A stretch of 64,000 nt of DNA from Paraburkholderia sp. BL21I4N1 (GCF_002973525.1 NZ_PVEN01000017.1:1-64000), one strand, 5' to 3'. Counted from the stretch's first letter, positions 26,738-36,046 are shown. Notes: generated from the letters alone by a model not told the origin. A program made the numbers and translations.

Positions 26738-27106
26738 ATGATCCAGACCGAAACTCGGCTTGAAGTGGCCGACAACACGGGTGCGCGTGAAGTCATGTGC
26801 ATCAAGGTGCTCGGCGGCTCGAAGCGTCGTTATGCCAGCATTGGCGACATCATCAAGGTGACCGTCAAAGAAGCAACGCCGCGCGGGCGCGTGAAGAAAG
26901 GCGAGATTTACAACGCCGTGGTGGTTCGTACCGCCAAGGGTGTGCGTCGTCAGGACGGCTCGCTGATCAAGTTTGATGGCAACGCCGCCGTGTTGTTGAA
27001 TGCCAAGCTCGAACCTATTGGCACCCGTATTTTCGGGCCTGTCACGCGCGAGTTGCGTAGCGAACGATTCATGAAGATCGTTTCGCTGGCACCTGAAGTG
27101 CTGTAA
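26738..27106 (+). CDS. rplN: 50S ribosomal protein L14
   Basis: 122 residues, full length (MIQTETRLEVADNTGAREVMCIKVLGG). L14 forms intersubunit bridges. VVRTAKGVRRQDGS and IGTRIFGPVTRELR are conserved. First gene of the spc operon. Confidence 0.99.
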   Translation: MIQTETRLEVADNTGAREVMCIKVLGGSKRRYASIGDIIKVTVKEATPRGRVKKGEIYNAVVVRTAKGVRRQDGSLIKFDGNAAVLLNAKLEPIGTRIFGPVTRELRSERFMKIVSLAPEVL

Positions 27107-27115
27107 GGAGTCGCG

Positions 27116-27424
27116 ATGAACAAGATTCGCAAGGGTGACGAAGTTATCGTCATCACCGGCAAAGATAAAGGCAAGCGCGGCGTCGTGCTGTCCGTTGGCG
27201 AAAGCAAAGTGATTGTCGAGGGCATCAATCTCGTCAAGAAACACGTCAAGCCGAACCCGATGAAGGGTACGACGGGCGGTGTGGAAGCCAAGACGATGCC
27301 GCTGCAAATTTCGAACGTCGCATTGGTCGACGCGAATGGCAAGGCGTCGCGTGTAGGCATCAAGGTCGAAGGAGACAAGAAAGTCCGTTTCCTTAAAACG
27401 ACCGGTGCCGAGCTGAGCGCCTGA
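27116..27424 (+). CDS. rplX: 50S ribosomal protein L24
   Basis: 102 residues. A KOW-type fold with GDEVIVITGKDKGKRGVV near the N-terminus; an assembly initiator of the 50S subunit at the tunnel exit. AAGGAG precedes ATG 27116. Confidence 0.98.
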   Translation: MNKIRKGDEVIVITGKDKGKRGVVLSVGESKVIVEGINLVKKHVKPNPMKGTTGGVEAKTMPLQISNVALVDANGKASRVGIKVEGDKKVRFLKTTGAELSA

Positions 27425-27441
27425 CGCTGCGGAGTAAAAAA

Positions 27442-27981
27442 ATGGCTCGTTTGCAAGAGTTTTACAAAGAAAAGGTTGTACCCGGCCTCATCGAGAAGTT
27501 CGGTTACAAGTCCGTGATGGAAGTGCCGCGTATTACCAAGATCACCCTCAACATGGGTCTTGGCGAAGCGGTCGCTGACAAGAAGATCATCGAAAACGCC
27601 GTTGGCGACCTGACGAAGATCGCAGGCCAGAAGCCGGTGATCACGAAGGCACGCAAGGCAATCGCTGGCTTCAAGATCCGTCAAGGCTATCCGATCGGTG
27701 CAATGGTGACGTTGCGCGGTCAGGCGATGTACGAATTTCTGGATCGTTTCGTGACGGTTGCGCTCCCCCGTGTGCGCGACTTCCGTGGCGTCTCGGGTCG
27801 TGCGTTCGATGGTCGCGGCAACTACAACATCGGTGTGAAAGAGCAGATCATTTTCCCCGAAATCGACTACGACAAGATCGACGCGCTGCGTGGGCTGAAC
27901 ATCAGCATCACGACAACTGCGAAGACCGACGACGAAGCAAAGGCTCTGCTCGCCAGCTTCAAGTTCCCGTTCAGAAACTGA
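27442..27981 (+). CDS. rplE: 50S ribosomal protein L5
   Basis: 179 residues. L5 binds 5S rRNA and contacts P-site tRNA. GQKPVITKARKAIAGFKIR and RDFRGVSGRAFDGRGNY are the signature regions. Seven bases separate it from rpsN. Confidence 0.99.
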   Translation: MARLQEFYKEKVVPGLIEKFGYKSVMEVPRITKITLNMGLGEAVADKKIIENAVGDLTKIAGQKPVITKARKAIAGFKIRQGYPIGAMVTLRGQAMYEFLDRFVTVALPRVRDFRGVSGRAFDGRGNYNIGVKEQIIFPEIDYDKIDALRGLNISITTTAKTDDEAKALLASFKFPFRN

Positions 27982-27988
27982 GGTTACC

Positions 27989-28294
27989 GTGGCTAAACTG
28001 GCACTGATCGAACGTGAAAAGAAGCGTGCTCGCCTCGCTGCTAAGTACGCTCCCAAGCGTGCAGAACTGAAGGCGATCATTGGCGATATGAGCAAGTCGG
28101 ACGAAGAGCATTACGCAGCACGTCTTGAACTGCAGCAACTGCCGCGCAACTCTAACCCGACCCGTAAGCGCAATCGTTGCGCAATTACCGGTCGTCCGCG
28201 CGGTACGTTCCGTAAATTCGGGCTGGCGCGTAACAAGATTCGCGAAATCGCGTTCCGCGGCGAGATCCCTGGCCTGACCAAGGCGAGCTGGTAA
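27989..28294 (+). CDS. rpsN: 30S ribosomal protein S14 (zinc-free type)
   Basis: 101 residues from GTG 27989, with GAGG just upstream. The long form without CxxC zinc ribbons (a single Cys in RNRCAITGRPRG), as in E. coli. It completes the 30S head. Ends with the usual GEIPGLTKASW. Confidence 0.98.
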   Translation: MAKLALIEREKKRARLAAKYAPKRAELKAIIGDMSKSDEEHYAARLELQQLPRNSNPTRKRNRCAITGRPRGTFRKFGLARNKIREIAFRGEIPGLTKASW

Positions 28295-28308
28295 TAGGAG
28301 AAACGTAA

Positions 28309-28704
28309 ATGAGCATGAGTGATCCTATCGCCGATATGCTGACTCGCATCCGCAATGCGCAGATGGTTGAGAAAGTCTCGGTGACTATGCCCTCGTCGAA
28401 AGTCAAGGTTGCGATTGCGCAAGTCCTTAAGGACGAAGGCTATATCGATGATTTCGCAGTGAAGTCCGAAGGTGCGAAATCTGAATTGAACATCGTGTTG
28501 AAGTACTACGCTGGCCGTCCGGTGATCGAGCGCATTGAGCGCGTTTCGAAGCCTGGCCTGCGTGTGTATCGCGGCCGTAACGACATCCCCGTGGTCATGA
28601 ATGGCCTCGGCGTGGCAATCGTGTCGACGCCGAAGGGCGTGATGACGGACCGTAAGGCGCGTGCAACGGGCGTTGGCGGCGAAGTCATCTGCTACGTCGC
28701 TTAA
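28309..28704 (+). CDS. rpsH: 30S ribosomal protein S8
   Basis: 131 residues ([18 protein letters not shown]). S8 binds the 16S central domain, and in E. coli represses spc translation. The C-terminal [21 protein letters not shown] is typical. Confidence 0.99.
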
Positions 28705-28722
28705 GGCCGAAAGGAGAGAAAC

Positions 28723-29253
28723 ATGTCTCGAGTAGGTAAAAGCCCGATCGCGCTGCAAGGCGCAGAAGTGGCCCTGAGCGACGAACGCATTACCGTCAAG
28801 GGTCCGCTGGGTACGATTTCGCAGGCTGCTAACAGCCTTGTGAAGGTGGTGAACGACAACGGCACGCTTAAATTCGAGCCGACTGACGAAAGCCGCGAAG
28901 CGAATGCGATGTCGGGCACGATGCGCGCACTGGTTGCGAACATGGTGAACGGCGTGACGAAGGGTTTCGAGCGCAAGCTGACGCTGGTTGGCGTCGGCTA
29001 CCGCGCACAGGCGCAAGGCGACAAGCTGAACCTGTCGCTGGGTTTCTCGCACCCTGTGGTGCACCAGATGCCGGAAGGCGTCAAGGCTGAAACCCCGACG
29101 CAAACCGAAATCGTGATCAAGGGGATCAATAAGCAACAAGTTGGCCAAGTCGCTGCAGAAGTGCGCGGCTATCGCCCACCGGAGCCCTACAAGGGCAAAG
29201 GTGTGCGTTACGCCAACGAGGTTGTGATCCTCAAAGAAACGAAGAAGAAGTAA
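28723..29253 (+). CDS. rplF: 50S ribosomal protein L6
   Basis: 176 residues with the two duplicated L6 folds (MSRVGKSPIALQGAEV start; RPPEPYKGKGVRYANE near the C-terminus). L6 lies near the factor-binding site. GGAGAG precedes ATG 28723. Confidence 0.99.
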   Translation: MSRVGKSPIALQGAEVALSDERITVKGPLGTISQAANSLVKVVNDNGTLKFEPTDESREANAMSGTMRALVANMVNGVTKGFERKLTLVGVGYRAQAQGDKLNLSLGFSHPVVHQMPEGVKAETPTQTEIVIKGINKQQVGQVAAEVRGYRPPEPYKGKGVRYANEVVILKETKKK

Positions 29254-29265
29254 GGGTGCGCAATC

Positions 29266-29631
29266 ATGGATAAGACTCAATCTCGCCTGCGCCGCGCTCG
29301 TCAGACGCGTATCAAGATCGCTGAGCTGCAGGTCGCGCGTCTCGCCGTGCATCGCACGAACACGCACATTTATGCGCAAGTGTTCTCGCCGTGCGGCACC
29401 AAGGTGCTCGCTAGCGCGTCGACGCTCGAAGCCGAAGTGCGTGCGCAACTCGCTGATCAGACGGGCAAAGGCGGCAACGTCGCTGCTGCGACTCTGATTG
29501 GTAAGCGCATCGCAGAAAAGGCTAAGGCTGCCGGCATCGAATCCGTCGCCTTCGACCGTTCGGGTTTCCGTTACCACGGCCGCGTGAAAGCGCTGGCCGA
29601 TGCGGCGCGCGAAGCCGGACTCAAGTTCTAA
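29266..29631 (+). CDS. rplR: 50S ribosomal protein L18
   Basis: 121 residues. Binds 5S rRNA with L5. RLRRARQTRIKIAELQVARLAVHRTNTHIYAQ and FDRSGFRYHGRVKALADAAREAGL are the two conserved ends (quoted in part from the family pattern visible here). It follows rplF after 12 bases. Confidence 0.98.
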   Translation: MDKTQSRLRRARQTRIKIAELQVARLAVHRTNTHIYAQVFSPCGTKVLASASTLEAEVRAQLADQTGKGGNVAAATLIGKRIAEKAKAAGIESVAFDRSGFRYHGRVKALADAAREAGLKF

Positions 29632-29645
29632 GGGAAGAATTCGTC

Positions 29646-30164
29646 ATGGCAAAGATGCAAGCGAAAGTTCAGGCTGACGAACGCGACGACGGCCTTCGTG
29701 AAAAAATGATTTCGGTCAACCGCGTGACCAAGGTCGTGAAGGGTGGCCGGATTCTCGGCTTCGCCGCTCTGACCGTGGTTGGCGACGGTGATGGCCGCGT
29801 CGGTATGGGCAAGGGCAAGGCGAAGGAAGTGCCGGTCGCTGTTCAGAAGGCGATGGAACAGGCTCGCCGCAACATGTTCAAGGTGCCGTTGAAGAACGGT
29901 ACCCTGCAACACGAAGTGCACGGTAAGCATGGCGCATCGATGGTCCTCCTGGCTCCGGCCAAGGATGGTACCGGTGTGATCGCTGGCGGTCCGATGCGCG
30001 CAGTGTTCGACGTGATGGGCGTGCAGAACGTTGTGGCCAAGAGCCACGGTTCGACGAACCCGTATAACCTCGTTCGCGCAACGCTCGACGGTCTGCGCAA
30101 GCAGTCGACGCCGGGCGATATCGCGGCGAAGCGCGGCAAGTCCGTCGAAGATATTCTGGGCTAA
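29646..30164 (+). CDS. rpsE: 30S ribosomal protein S5
   Basis: 172 residues. S5 shapes the mRNA entry and affects decoding accuracy. VNRVTKVVKGGRILGFAAL and GMGKGKAKEVPVAVQKAME are the double-stranded-RNA-binding and adjacent motifs. The stop is 10 bases from rpmD. Confidence 0.99.
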   Translation: MAKMQAKVQADERDDGLREKMISVNRVTKVVKGGRILGFAALTVVGDGDGRVGMGKGKAKEVPVAVQKAMEQARRNMFKVPLKNGTLQHEVHGKHGASMVLLAPAKDGTGVIAGGPMRAVFDVMGVQNVVAKSHGSTNPYNLVRATLDGLRKQSTPGDIAAKRGKSVEDILG

Positions 30165-30174
30165 GGTGGACACC

Positions 30175-30357
30175 ATGTCTGATAAAACTGTCAAGGTCCA
30201 GCTCGTCAAGAGCCTGATCGGCACCCGTGAAACGCACCGTGCAACGGTGCGTGGCTTGGGCCTGCGCCGACTCAACTCGGTTAGCGAGTTGCAGGACACG
30301 CCGGCTGTGCGCGGCATGATCAACAAGGTTTCGTACCTCGTTAAGGTCATCAGCTAA
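30175..30357 (+). CDS. rpmD: 50S ribosomal protein L30
   Basis: 60 residues from ATG 30175 (MSDKTVKVQLVKSLIGTRE), the family length; the frame is open upstream but overlaps rpsE. GLGLRRLNSVSELQDTPAVRGMI is conserved. Confidence 0.97.
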   Translation: MSDKTVKVQLVKSLIGTRETHRATVRGLGLRRLNSVSELQDTPAVRGMINKVSYLVKVIS

Positions 30358-30386
30358 GCGGCTGACCAGGACTCAAGGAGTTGATA

Positions 30387-30821
30387 ATGGAATTGAATAA
30401 CCTGAAGCCGGCTGAAGGCGCGAAGCACGCAAAGCGTCGCGTTGGTCGCGGCATCGGCTCTGGCCTCGGCAAGACCGCTGGCCGTGGTCATAAAGGTCAG
30501 AAGTCGCGTTCGGGCGGCTTTCACAAGGTTGGCTTCGAAGGCGGTCAAATGCCGCTGCAACGTCGCCTGCCGAAGCGCGGCTTTACCTCGCTGACGAAGG
30601 AGTTCGTCGGTGAAGTGCGCCTCTCTGATCTGGAGAAGCTGCCGGTCGACGAAATCGATCTGTTGGCTCTGAAGCAAGCTGGTCTGATTGGCGAGATGAT
30701 CACGAGCGCCAAGATCATCAAAACCGGCGAGCTGAAGCGCAAGGTCGTTGTGAAGGGTCTGGGTGCGACGAAGGGTGCGCGCGCTGCTATCGAAGCAGCC
30801 GGCGGCTCGTTCGCCGAGTAA
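30387..30821 (+). CDS. rplO: 50S ribosomal protein L15
   Basis: 144 residues from ATG 30387 with AAGGAG upstream (an in-frame TTG at 30381 is closer than ideal to that site). A late-assembly 50S protein: RRVGRGIGSGLGKTAGRGHK and GGFEGGQ-like GFEGGQMPLQRRLPKRG are diagnostic. Confidence 0.97.
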   Translation: MELNNLKPAEGAKHAKRRVGRGIGSGLGKTAGRGHKGQKSRSGGFHKVGFEGGQMPLQRRLPKRGFTSLTKEFVGEVRLSDLEKLPVDEIDLLALKQAGLIGEMITSAKIIKTGELKRKVVVKGLGATKGARAAIEAAGGSFAE

Positions 30822-30869
30822 CGCGCAAGTCGATTTTGCCGTCACTAGCATTAGCATCGGAGAAGTTAC

Positions 30870-32216
30870 TTGGCTAACAGCCCGATTCTCGCAAAACCCG
30901 GTCGCGGCGCGGCGAAGTTTGGCGATCTGCGTCGGCGAGCAGTGTTTTTGCTGCTGGCGTTGATCGTCTACCGTATCGGCGCGCACATTCCGGTGCCGGG
31001 TATTGATCCGGACCAGCTGGCAAAGTTGTTCCAAAGCCAGTCGGGCGGCATCCTTGGCATGTTCAACATGTTTTCGGGTGGCGCACTTTCGCGGTTCACG
31101 ATTTTTGCGCTGGGGATCATGCCGTACATTTCGGCGTCGATCATCATGCAGTTGTTGGCGATTGTGTCGCCGCAGCTGGAAGCGCTGAAAAAGGAAGGGC
31201 AGGCGGGGCAGCGGAAGATCACGCAGTACACGCGTATCTTTACGGTTCTGCTGGCGACGTTCCAGGCGTTCGGCATTGCCGTGGCGCTGGAAAATCAGCC
31301 GGGCCTGGTGATCGATCCGGGGATGGTGTTTCGTTTGACGACGGTCGTGACATTGGTGACCGGCACGATGTTCCTGATGTGGCTGGGTGAGCAGATCACG
31401 GAGCGCGGGCTTGGCAACGGTATCTCGATCATCATTTTCGGCGGTATTGCGGCGGGTTTCCCGAACGCAATCGGTGGTCTATTCGAACTGGTGCGAACCG
31501 GCTCGATGAGCATCATCTCGGCGATTATCGTGGTCGCGCTGATTGCTGCAGTAACGTATCTGGTGGTGTTCATTGAACGCGGCCAGCGCAAGATTCTTGT
31601 GAACTACGCCAAGCGGCAAGTCGGCAACAAGATATACGGCGGACAGTCTTCGCATCTACCGCTGAAGTTGAACATGTCGGGCGTGATTCCGCCGATCTTT
31701 GCATCGTCGATCATTCTCTTCCCGGCAACCATCCTGAACTGGTTTAGTTCGGGGTCGCGTACCAGCTGGTTCGCAGACACGTTGCACAATGTGGCCGAAG
31801 CTCTTAAGCCCGGTCAACCCGTGTACGTGTTGTTGTACGCGTTGGCGATCGTCTTCTTCTGTTTCTTTTACACCGCACTGGTGTTCAACAGCAGAGAAAC
31901 GGCCGACAACCTGAAAAAGAGTGGCGCTTTCGTCCCAGGCATCCGCCCGGGCGATCAAACAGCGCGATACATTGACCGCATCCTCACACGTCTGACGCTG
32001 GCTGGTGCGATCTACATCGTGTTTGTTTGCCTGCTGCCCGAGTTTTTGGTACTGCGCTGGAACGTGCCGTTTTATTTTGGTGGAACGTCGCTGCTGATCA
32101 TTGTCGTCGTCACAATGGATTTCATGGCGCAGGTGCAGTCGTACGTTATGTCGCAACAGTATGAATCGCTGCTGAAGAAAGCTAATTTCAAAGGCGGCGG
32201 CGTCCCGATGCGTTGA
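30870..32216 (+). CDS. secY: preprotein translocase subunit SecY
   Basis: 448 residues with ten membrane segments, the channel-forming subunit of SecYEG. It starts at TTG 30870: CGGAG lies seven bases upstream, the product begins MANSPILAKPGRGAAKFGDLR as in relatives, and an in-frame stop sits 18 bases upstream. The plug-helix region follows PGIDPDQLAKLF, and GGQSSHLPLKLN of a cytoplasmic loop is clear. The rare start codon may limit expression relative to the neighbouring ribosomal genes. infA begins eight bases after the stop. Confidence 0.98.
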   Translation: MANSPILAKPGRGAAKFGDLRRRAVFLLLALIVYRIGAHIPVPGIDPDQLAKLFQSQSGGILGMFNMFSGGALSRFTIFALGIMPYISASIIMQLLAIVSPQLEALKKEGQAGQRKITQYTRIFTVLLATFQAFGIAVALENQPGLVIDPGMVFRLTTVVTLVTGTMFLMWLGEQITERGLGNGISIIIFGGIAAGFPNAIGGLFELVRTGSMSIISAIIVVALIAAVTYLVVFIERGQRKILVNYAKRQVGNKIYGGQSSHLPLKLNMSGVIPPIFASSIILFPATILNWFSSGSRTSWFADTLHNVAEALKPGQPVYVLLYALAIVFFCFFYTALVFNSRETADNLKKSGAFVPGIRPGDQTARYIDRILTRLTLAGAIYIVFVCLLPEFLVLRWNVPFYFGGTSLLIIVVVTMDFMAQVQSYVMSQQYESLLKKANFKGGGVPMR

Positions 32217-32224
32217 AAGGACTT

Positions 32225-32443
32225 ATGGCCAAAGACGATGTTATCCAGATGCAGGGTGAAGTCATCGAAAACCTGCCTAACGCTACCTTCAGGGTGAAGC
32301 TGGAAAACGGCCATGTCGTATTGGGACACATATCCGGCAAGATGCGGATGCACTACATCCGAATCTTGCCGGGCGACAAGGTGACGGTTGAATTGACGCC
32401 TTACGATCTGTCGCGTGCGCGGATCGTGTTCCGGGCGAAGTGA
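32225..32443 (+). CDS. infA: translation initiation factor IF-1
   Basis: 72 residues from ATG 32225, with AAAGGA upstream. An S1-like OB fold (MAKDDVIQMQGEVIENLPNA, GHISGKMRMHYIRILPGDKV). IF-1 blocks the A site during initiation. Located between secY and rpmJ, as in many bacteria. Confidence 0.98.
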   Translation: MAKDDVIQMQGEVIENLPNATFRVKLENGHVVLGHISGKMRMHYIRILPGDKVTVELTPYDLSRARIVFRAK

Positions 32444-32463
32444 TTTGAAAAAAGGGTAATATC

Positions 32464-32580
32464 ATGAAAGTGATGGCATCGGTTAAGCGCATTTGCCGCA
32501 ATTGCAAGATCATCAAGCGCAAAGGCGTTGTGCGCGTGATTTGCAGCTCTGATCCGCGCCACAAACAGCGTCAAGGCTGA
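32464..32580 (+). CDS. rpmJ: 50S ribosomal protein L36 (zinc-binding type)
   Basis: 38 residues, [15 protein letters not shown] onward to KQRQG. The zinc ligands Cys11, Cys14, Cys27 and His33 are all present, so this is the C+ form. It lies 20 bases after infA and 42 before rpsM. Confidence 0.97.
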
Positions 32581-32622
32581 ACGCCGCGCTTTTTGCTAGC
32601 GCTTTTTGTTTGAGGAAAAACA

Positions 32623-32988
32623 ATGGCTCGTATCGCAGGGGTTAACATCCCGAATCACCAGCATACCGAAATCGGCCTGACGGCTATTTATGGTGTCGGC
32701 CGCACGCGCTCGCGCGACATTTGCGTCGCTGCTGGTGTGGCATTTTCGAAGAAGGTCAAAGACCTGAACGACGCAGACCTCGAAAAGCTGCGTGAAGAAG
32801 TCGGCAAGTTCATCGTAGAAGGCGATCTGCGCCGTGAAACGACGATGAACATCAAGCGCCTGATGGATCTCGGCTGCTACCGTGGCGTGCGGCATCGTAA
32901 GGGCTTGCCCCTGCGCGGCCAACGTACGCGTACGAATGCCCGTACGCGCAAGGGTCCGCGTCGTGCAGCGCAATCGCTGAAGAAGTAA
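32623..32988 (+). CDS. rpsM: 30S ribosomal protein S13
   Basis: 121 residues. S13 forms bridges from the 30S head to 50S. MARIAGVNIPNHQHTEIGLT and RGVRHRKGLPLRGQRTRTNA are the signatures. First gene of the alpha operon; TGAGGAAA precedes the start. Confidence 0.99.
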   Translation: MARIAGVNIPNHQHTEIGLTAIYGVGRTRSRDICVAAGVAFSKKVKDLNDADLEKLREEVGKFIVEGDLRRETTMNIKRLMDLGCYRGVRHRKGLPLRGQRTRTNARTRKGPRRAAQSLKK

Positions 32989-33016
32989 GCGGAACTGACA
33001 GTTACAGGAAAACGTA

Positions 33017-33421
33017 ATGGCTAAGGCTTCGAACAACTCCGCGGCGCAACGCGTTCGCAAGAAGGTCAAGAAGAACGTCGCCGAGGGCGTGGTTCACGTT
33101 CACGCGTCGTTCAACAACACCATCATCACGATCACCGATCGTCAAGGCAATGCACTTGCTTGGGCAACGTCGGGTGGTCAAGGCTTCAAGGGTTCGCGTA
33201 AATCGACCCCGTTTGCAGCTCAGGTGGCAGCCGAATCGGCAGGCCGCGTGGCGATGGAATACGGCGTGAAGAACCTCGAAGTGCGGATCAAGGGCCCTGG
33301 TCCTGGTCGTGAGTCGGCGGTGCGCGCGTTGCATGGTCTTGGTATCAAGATCACCGCGATTTCCGACGTGACTCCTGTCCCGCACAACGGCTGCCGTCCG
33401 CCGAAGCGTCGTCGTATTTAA
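33017..33421 (+). CDS. rpsK: 30S ribosomal protein S11
   Basis: 134 residues with a basic N-terminus (KVKKNVAEGVVHVHASFNNT). It lies on the 30S platform by the mRNA exit. The C-terminus DVTPVPHNGCRPPKRRRI is the conserved motif. A 147-base gap without genes separates it from rpsD. Confidence 0.99.
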   Translation: MAKASNNSAAQRVRKKVKKNVAEGVVHVHASFNNTIITITDRQGNALAWATSGGQGFKGSRKSTPFAAQVAAESAGRVAMEYGVKNLEVRIKGPGPGRESAVRALHGLGIKITAISDVTPVPHNGCRPPKRRRI

Positions 33422-33568
33422 GACGCCGATTTTACGAGCGCCTGTTGCCGCCCTGCGCGGCGGCAGGCCGCTTGTGCTATTGAATTGACTAAGCCCACCG
33501 TTCGACCCAAAGGGTTCGGACTAGCGTAGGTGCAAGCACCTGCGTGATTAATCATAGAAGGAATCAAC

Positions 33569-34192
33569 GTGGCACGTTATATCGGCCCTAAGGCCAAGCT
33601 GTCCCGCCGTGAAGGCACTGACCTCTTCCTGAAGAGCGCCCGTCGTTCGCTCGCTGACAAGTGCAAGCTTGACAGCAAGCCTGGCCAACACGGCCGCACC
33701 TCGGGTGCACGCACGTCCGACTACGGCACGCAGTTGCGCGAAAAGCAAAAAGTGAAGCGCATTTACGGCGTTCTCGAGCGTCAATTCCGTCGTTACTTCG
33801 CCGAAGCCGACCGCTTGAAAGGCAACACGGGTGAAAACCTGCTGCAGTTGCTCGAGTCGCGTCTGGACAACGTCGTGTATCGCATGGGCTTCGGCTCGAC
33901 GCGCGCTGAAGCGCGTCAGCTGGTTAGCCACAAGGCGATCACGGTGAACGGCGTCGTGTCGAATATCCCGTCGATGCAAGTGAAGGCAGGCGACATCGTT
34001 GCCGTGCGCGAACAGAAGAAGAAGCAAGCGCGTATTCTCGAAGCGCTTTCGCTGGCTGAGCAAGGCGGTCTGCCGAGCTGGGTCGCTGTGGATTCGAAGA
34101 AGTTCGAAGGCACGTTTAAGTCGAAGCCGGAGCGTAGCGACATCGCCGGCGATATCAACGAAAGCCTGATCGTCGAATTGTATTCGCGGTAA
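33569..34192 (+). CDS. rpsD: 30S ribosomal protein S4
   Basis: 207 residues from GTG 33569 after GAAGGAA. An assembly initiator of 30S, and in E. coli the alpha-operon repressor. MARYIGPKAKLSRREGTDLF and the S4 RNA-binding domain (RLDNVVYRMGFGSTRAEARQ near 95-115) are clear. No N-terminal CxxC, so the zinc-free form. Confidence 0.99.
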   Translation: MARYIGPKAKLSRREGTDLFLKSARRSLADKCKLDSKPGQHGRTSGARTSDYGTQLREKQKVKRIYGVLERQFRRYFAEADRLKGNTGENLLQLLESRLDNVVYRMGFGSTRAEARQLVSHKAITVNGVVSNIPSMQVKAGDIVAVREQKKKQARILEALSLAEQGGLPSWVAVDSKKFEGTFKSKPERSDIAGDINESLIVELYSR

Positions 34193-34316
34193 TCGGATTA
34201 ACGGCCGGGGCACCTCGATTGCGTTGCGCAAGGAGATGTCTCGGCTGTTTATTTTCAGGTTGTTACCGGTCAGCCTTATCGGTGTAACGAGCCGAGGGTA
34301 TTGAAAAGGAAAACCT

Positions 34317-35294
34317 ATGCAAACCAGTTTGTTGAAGCCCAAGATCATCGCAGTTGAATCGCTTGGCGAGAGCCATGCGAAAGTGGTCATGGAACCGTTT
34401 GAACGCGGTTACGGCCACACCTTGGGTAACGCGCTTCGGCGCGTGCTGTTGTCGTCGATGATCGGCTACGCGCCGACCGAAGTGACGATCGCAGGCGTCG
34501 TACATGAGTATTCGACGCTCGACGGTGTGCAAGAGGATGTGGTCAACCTGTTGTTGAACCTGAAGGGCGTAGTCTTCAAGCTGCATAACCGTGACGAAGT
34601 GACGGTTACGCTGCGCAAGGAAGGCGAAGGCGTTGTTACCGCTGGCGACATCGAACTCGCGCACGACTGCGAAGTGATCAACCCGGATCACGTGATTGCG
34701 CATCTGTCGAAGGGCGGTAAGCTCGACGTTCAGATCAAGGTCGAAAAGGGCCGCGGCTATGTGCCCGGCAATGTACGTCGTTATGGCGAAGAGTCGGCCA
34801 AGATCATCGGCCGTATCGTGCTGGACGCGTCGTTCTCGCCGGTTCGCCGCGTGAGCTACGCCGTTGAAAGCGCTCGCGTCGAACAGCGCACTGACCTCGA
34901 CAAGCTCGTGATGAACATCGAAACGAACGGTGTGATTTCGCCGGAAGAAGCGATCCGTCAATCAGCTCGCATTCTGGTCGATCAACTGTCGGTGTTCGCT
35001 GCTCTGGAAGGTACCGAGGCAACGGCGGAAGCGCCGTCGCGTGCGCCGCAGATCGATCCGATCCTGCTGCGTCCGGTCGATGATCTCGAGCTGACGGTTC
35101 GTTCCGCGAACTGCCTGAAGGCCGAGAACATTTACTACATCGGCGATCTGATCCAGCGCACGGAAAACGAACTGCTCAAGACCCCGAATCTGGGTCGCAA
35201 GTCGTTGAACGAAATCAAGGAAGTACTGGCGTCGCGTGGTTTGACGCTTGGCATGAAGCTCGAAAACTGGCCGCCGGCAGGTCTGGACAAGTAA
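34317..35294 (+). CDS. rpoA: DNA-directed RNA polymerase subunit alpha
   Basis: 325 residues. The N-terminal assembly domain ([18 protein letters not shown] near 40) is joined by a linker near 235-250 to the C-terminal domain ([33 protein letters not shown]) that binds UP elements and activators. AAAGGAAAA precedes the ATG. A strong terminator hairpin starts 43 bases after the stop, before rplQ. Confidence 0.99.
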
Positions 35295-35336
35295 GTCGAG
35301 AGTCATACCGGGACAGAACCCGCTGCGGCACTGGCA

Positions 35337-35378
35337 AAGACGCGGATTTTCCTTTAAAATCCGCGTCTTGTCTTTTTT
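35337..35378 (+). terminator. strong terminator between rpoA and rplQ
   Basis: AAGACGCGGATTTT and AAAATCCGCGTCTT form a perfect 14-bp stem with a 5-base loop, followed by GTCTTTTTT. This has the full form of an intrinsic terminator and lies inside what is usually one operon. Confidence 0.85.
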
Positions 35379-35463
35379 CACTACCGGCCCGTGCACTCAC
35401 ACCTTCTGGTGAATCGAGTGCGATAGAAGAGCTGGACCAAAACTCTGAATCGAAGGAATTAAC

Positions 35464-35856
35464 ATGCGTCACCGTCATGGTTTGCGGAAACTGAACCGCA
35501 CGAGCAGCCACCGTCTGGCAATGCTCCGTAATATGTCCAACTCGCTGATCGCGCACGAAGTCATCAAGACCACGCTGCCGAAAGCAAAAGAACTCCGTAA
35601 AGTTGTCGAGCCGCTGATCACGCTCGGCAAGAAGCCGTCGCTGGCAAATCGTCGTTTGGCGTTCAACCGCCTGCGCGATCGTGACTCGGTTACGAAGCTG
35701 TTCGAAGTTCTGGGCCCGCGTTACGCTACCCGTCCGGGCGGCTACCTGCGCGTGCTGAAGTTCGGCTTCCGCAATGGCGACAATGCGCCGATGGCACTGG
35801 TCGAACTGCTCGACCGTCCGGAAGTTGAAGAAGTTGAAGTGCAAGAAGCTGAGTAA
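35464..35856 (+). CDS. rplQ: 50S ribosomal protein L17
   Basis: 130 residues (MRHRHGLRKLNRTSSHRLAM). L17 lies by the exit tunnel. The final residues are acidic (EVEEVEVQEAE). GAAGGAA precedes the start. It is the last gene of the ribosomal block, flanked on both sides by terminator hairpins. Confidence 0.98.
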   Translation: MRHRHGLRKLNRTSSHRLAMLRNMSNSLIAHEVIKTTLPKAKELRKVVEPLITLGKKPSLANRRLAFNRLRDRDSVTKLFEVLGPRYATRPGGYLRVLKFGFRNGDNAPMALVELLDRPEVEEVEVQEAE

Positions 35857-35872
35857 GCTTTTAGCAACCAAG

Positions 35873-35901
35873 AAAAGCCAGGCACCTAGCCTGGCTTTTT
35901 T
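35873..35901 (+). terminator. terminator after rplQ
   Basis: AAAAGCCAGGC pairs with GCCTGGCTTTT (11 bp) around a 5-base loop, with six T at and after the right arm. It closes the alpha operon. Confidence 0.92.
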
Positions 35902-36046
35902 GTTTTCGGGAGCCGAAAGCGTGGTCGACAGATATCCGCCGCGACAAAACGCCCAAGGCCGCCTGATCGCCGTGGTCTCGTCTGCGAGAGCATGGGGCTA
36001 GGTGATACGATAACGGCACCTGAATCGTGCGTCGCCGGAGCCTGTT

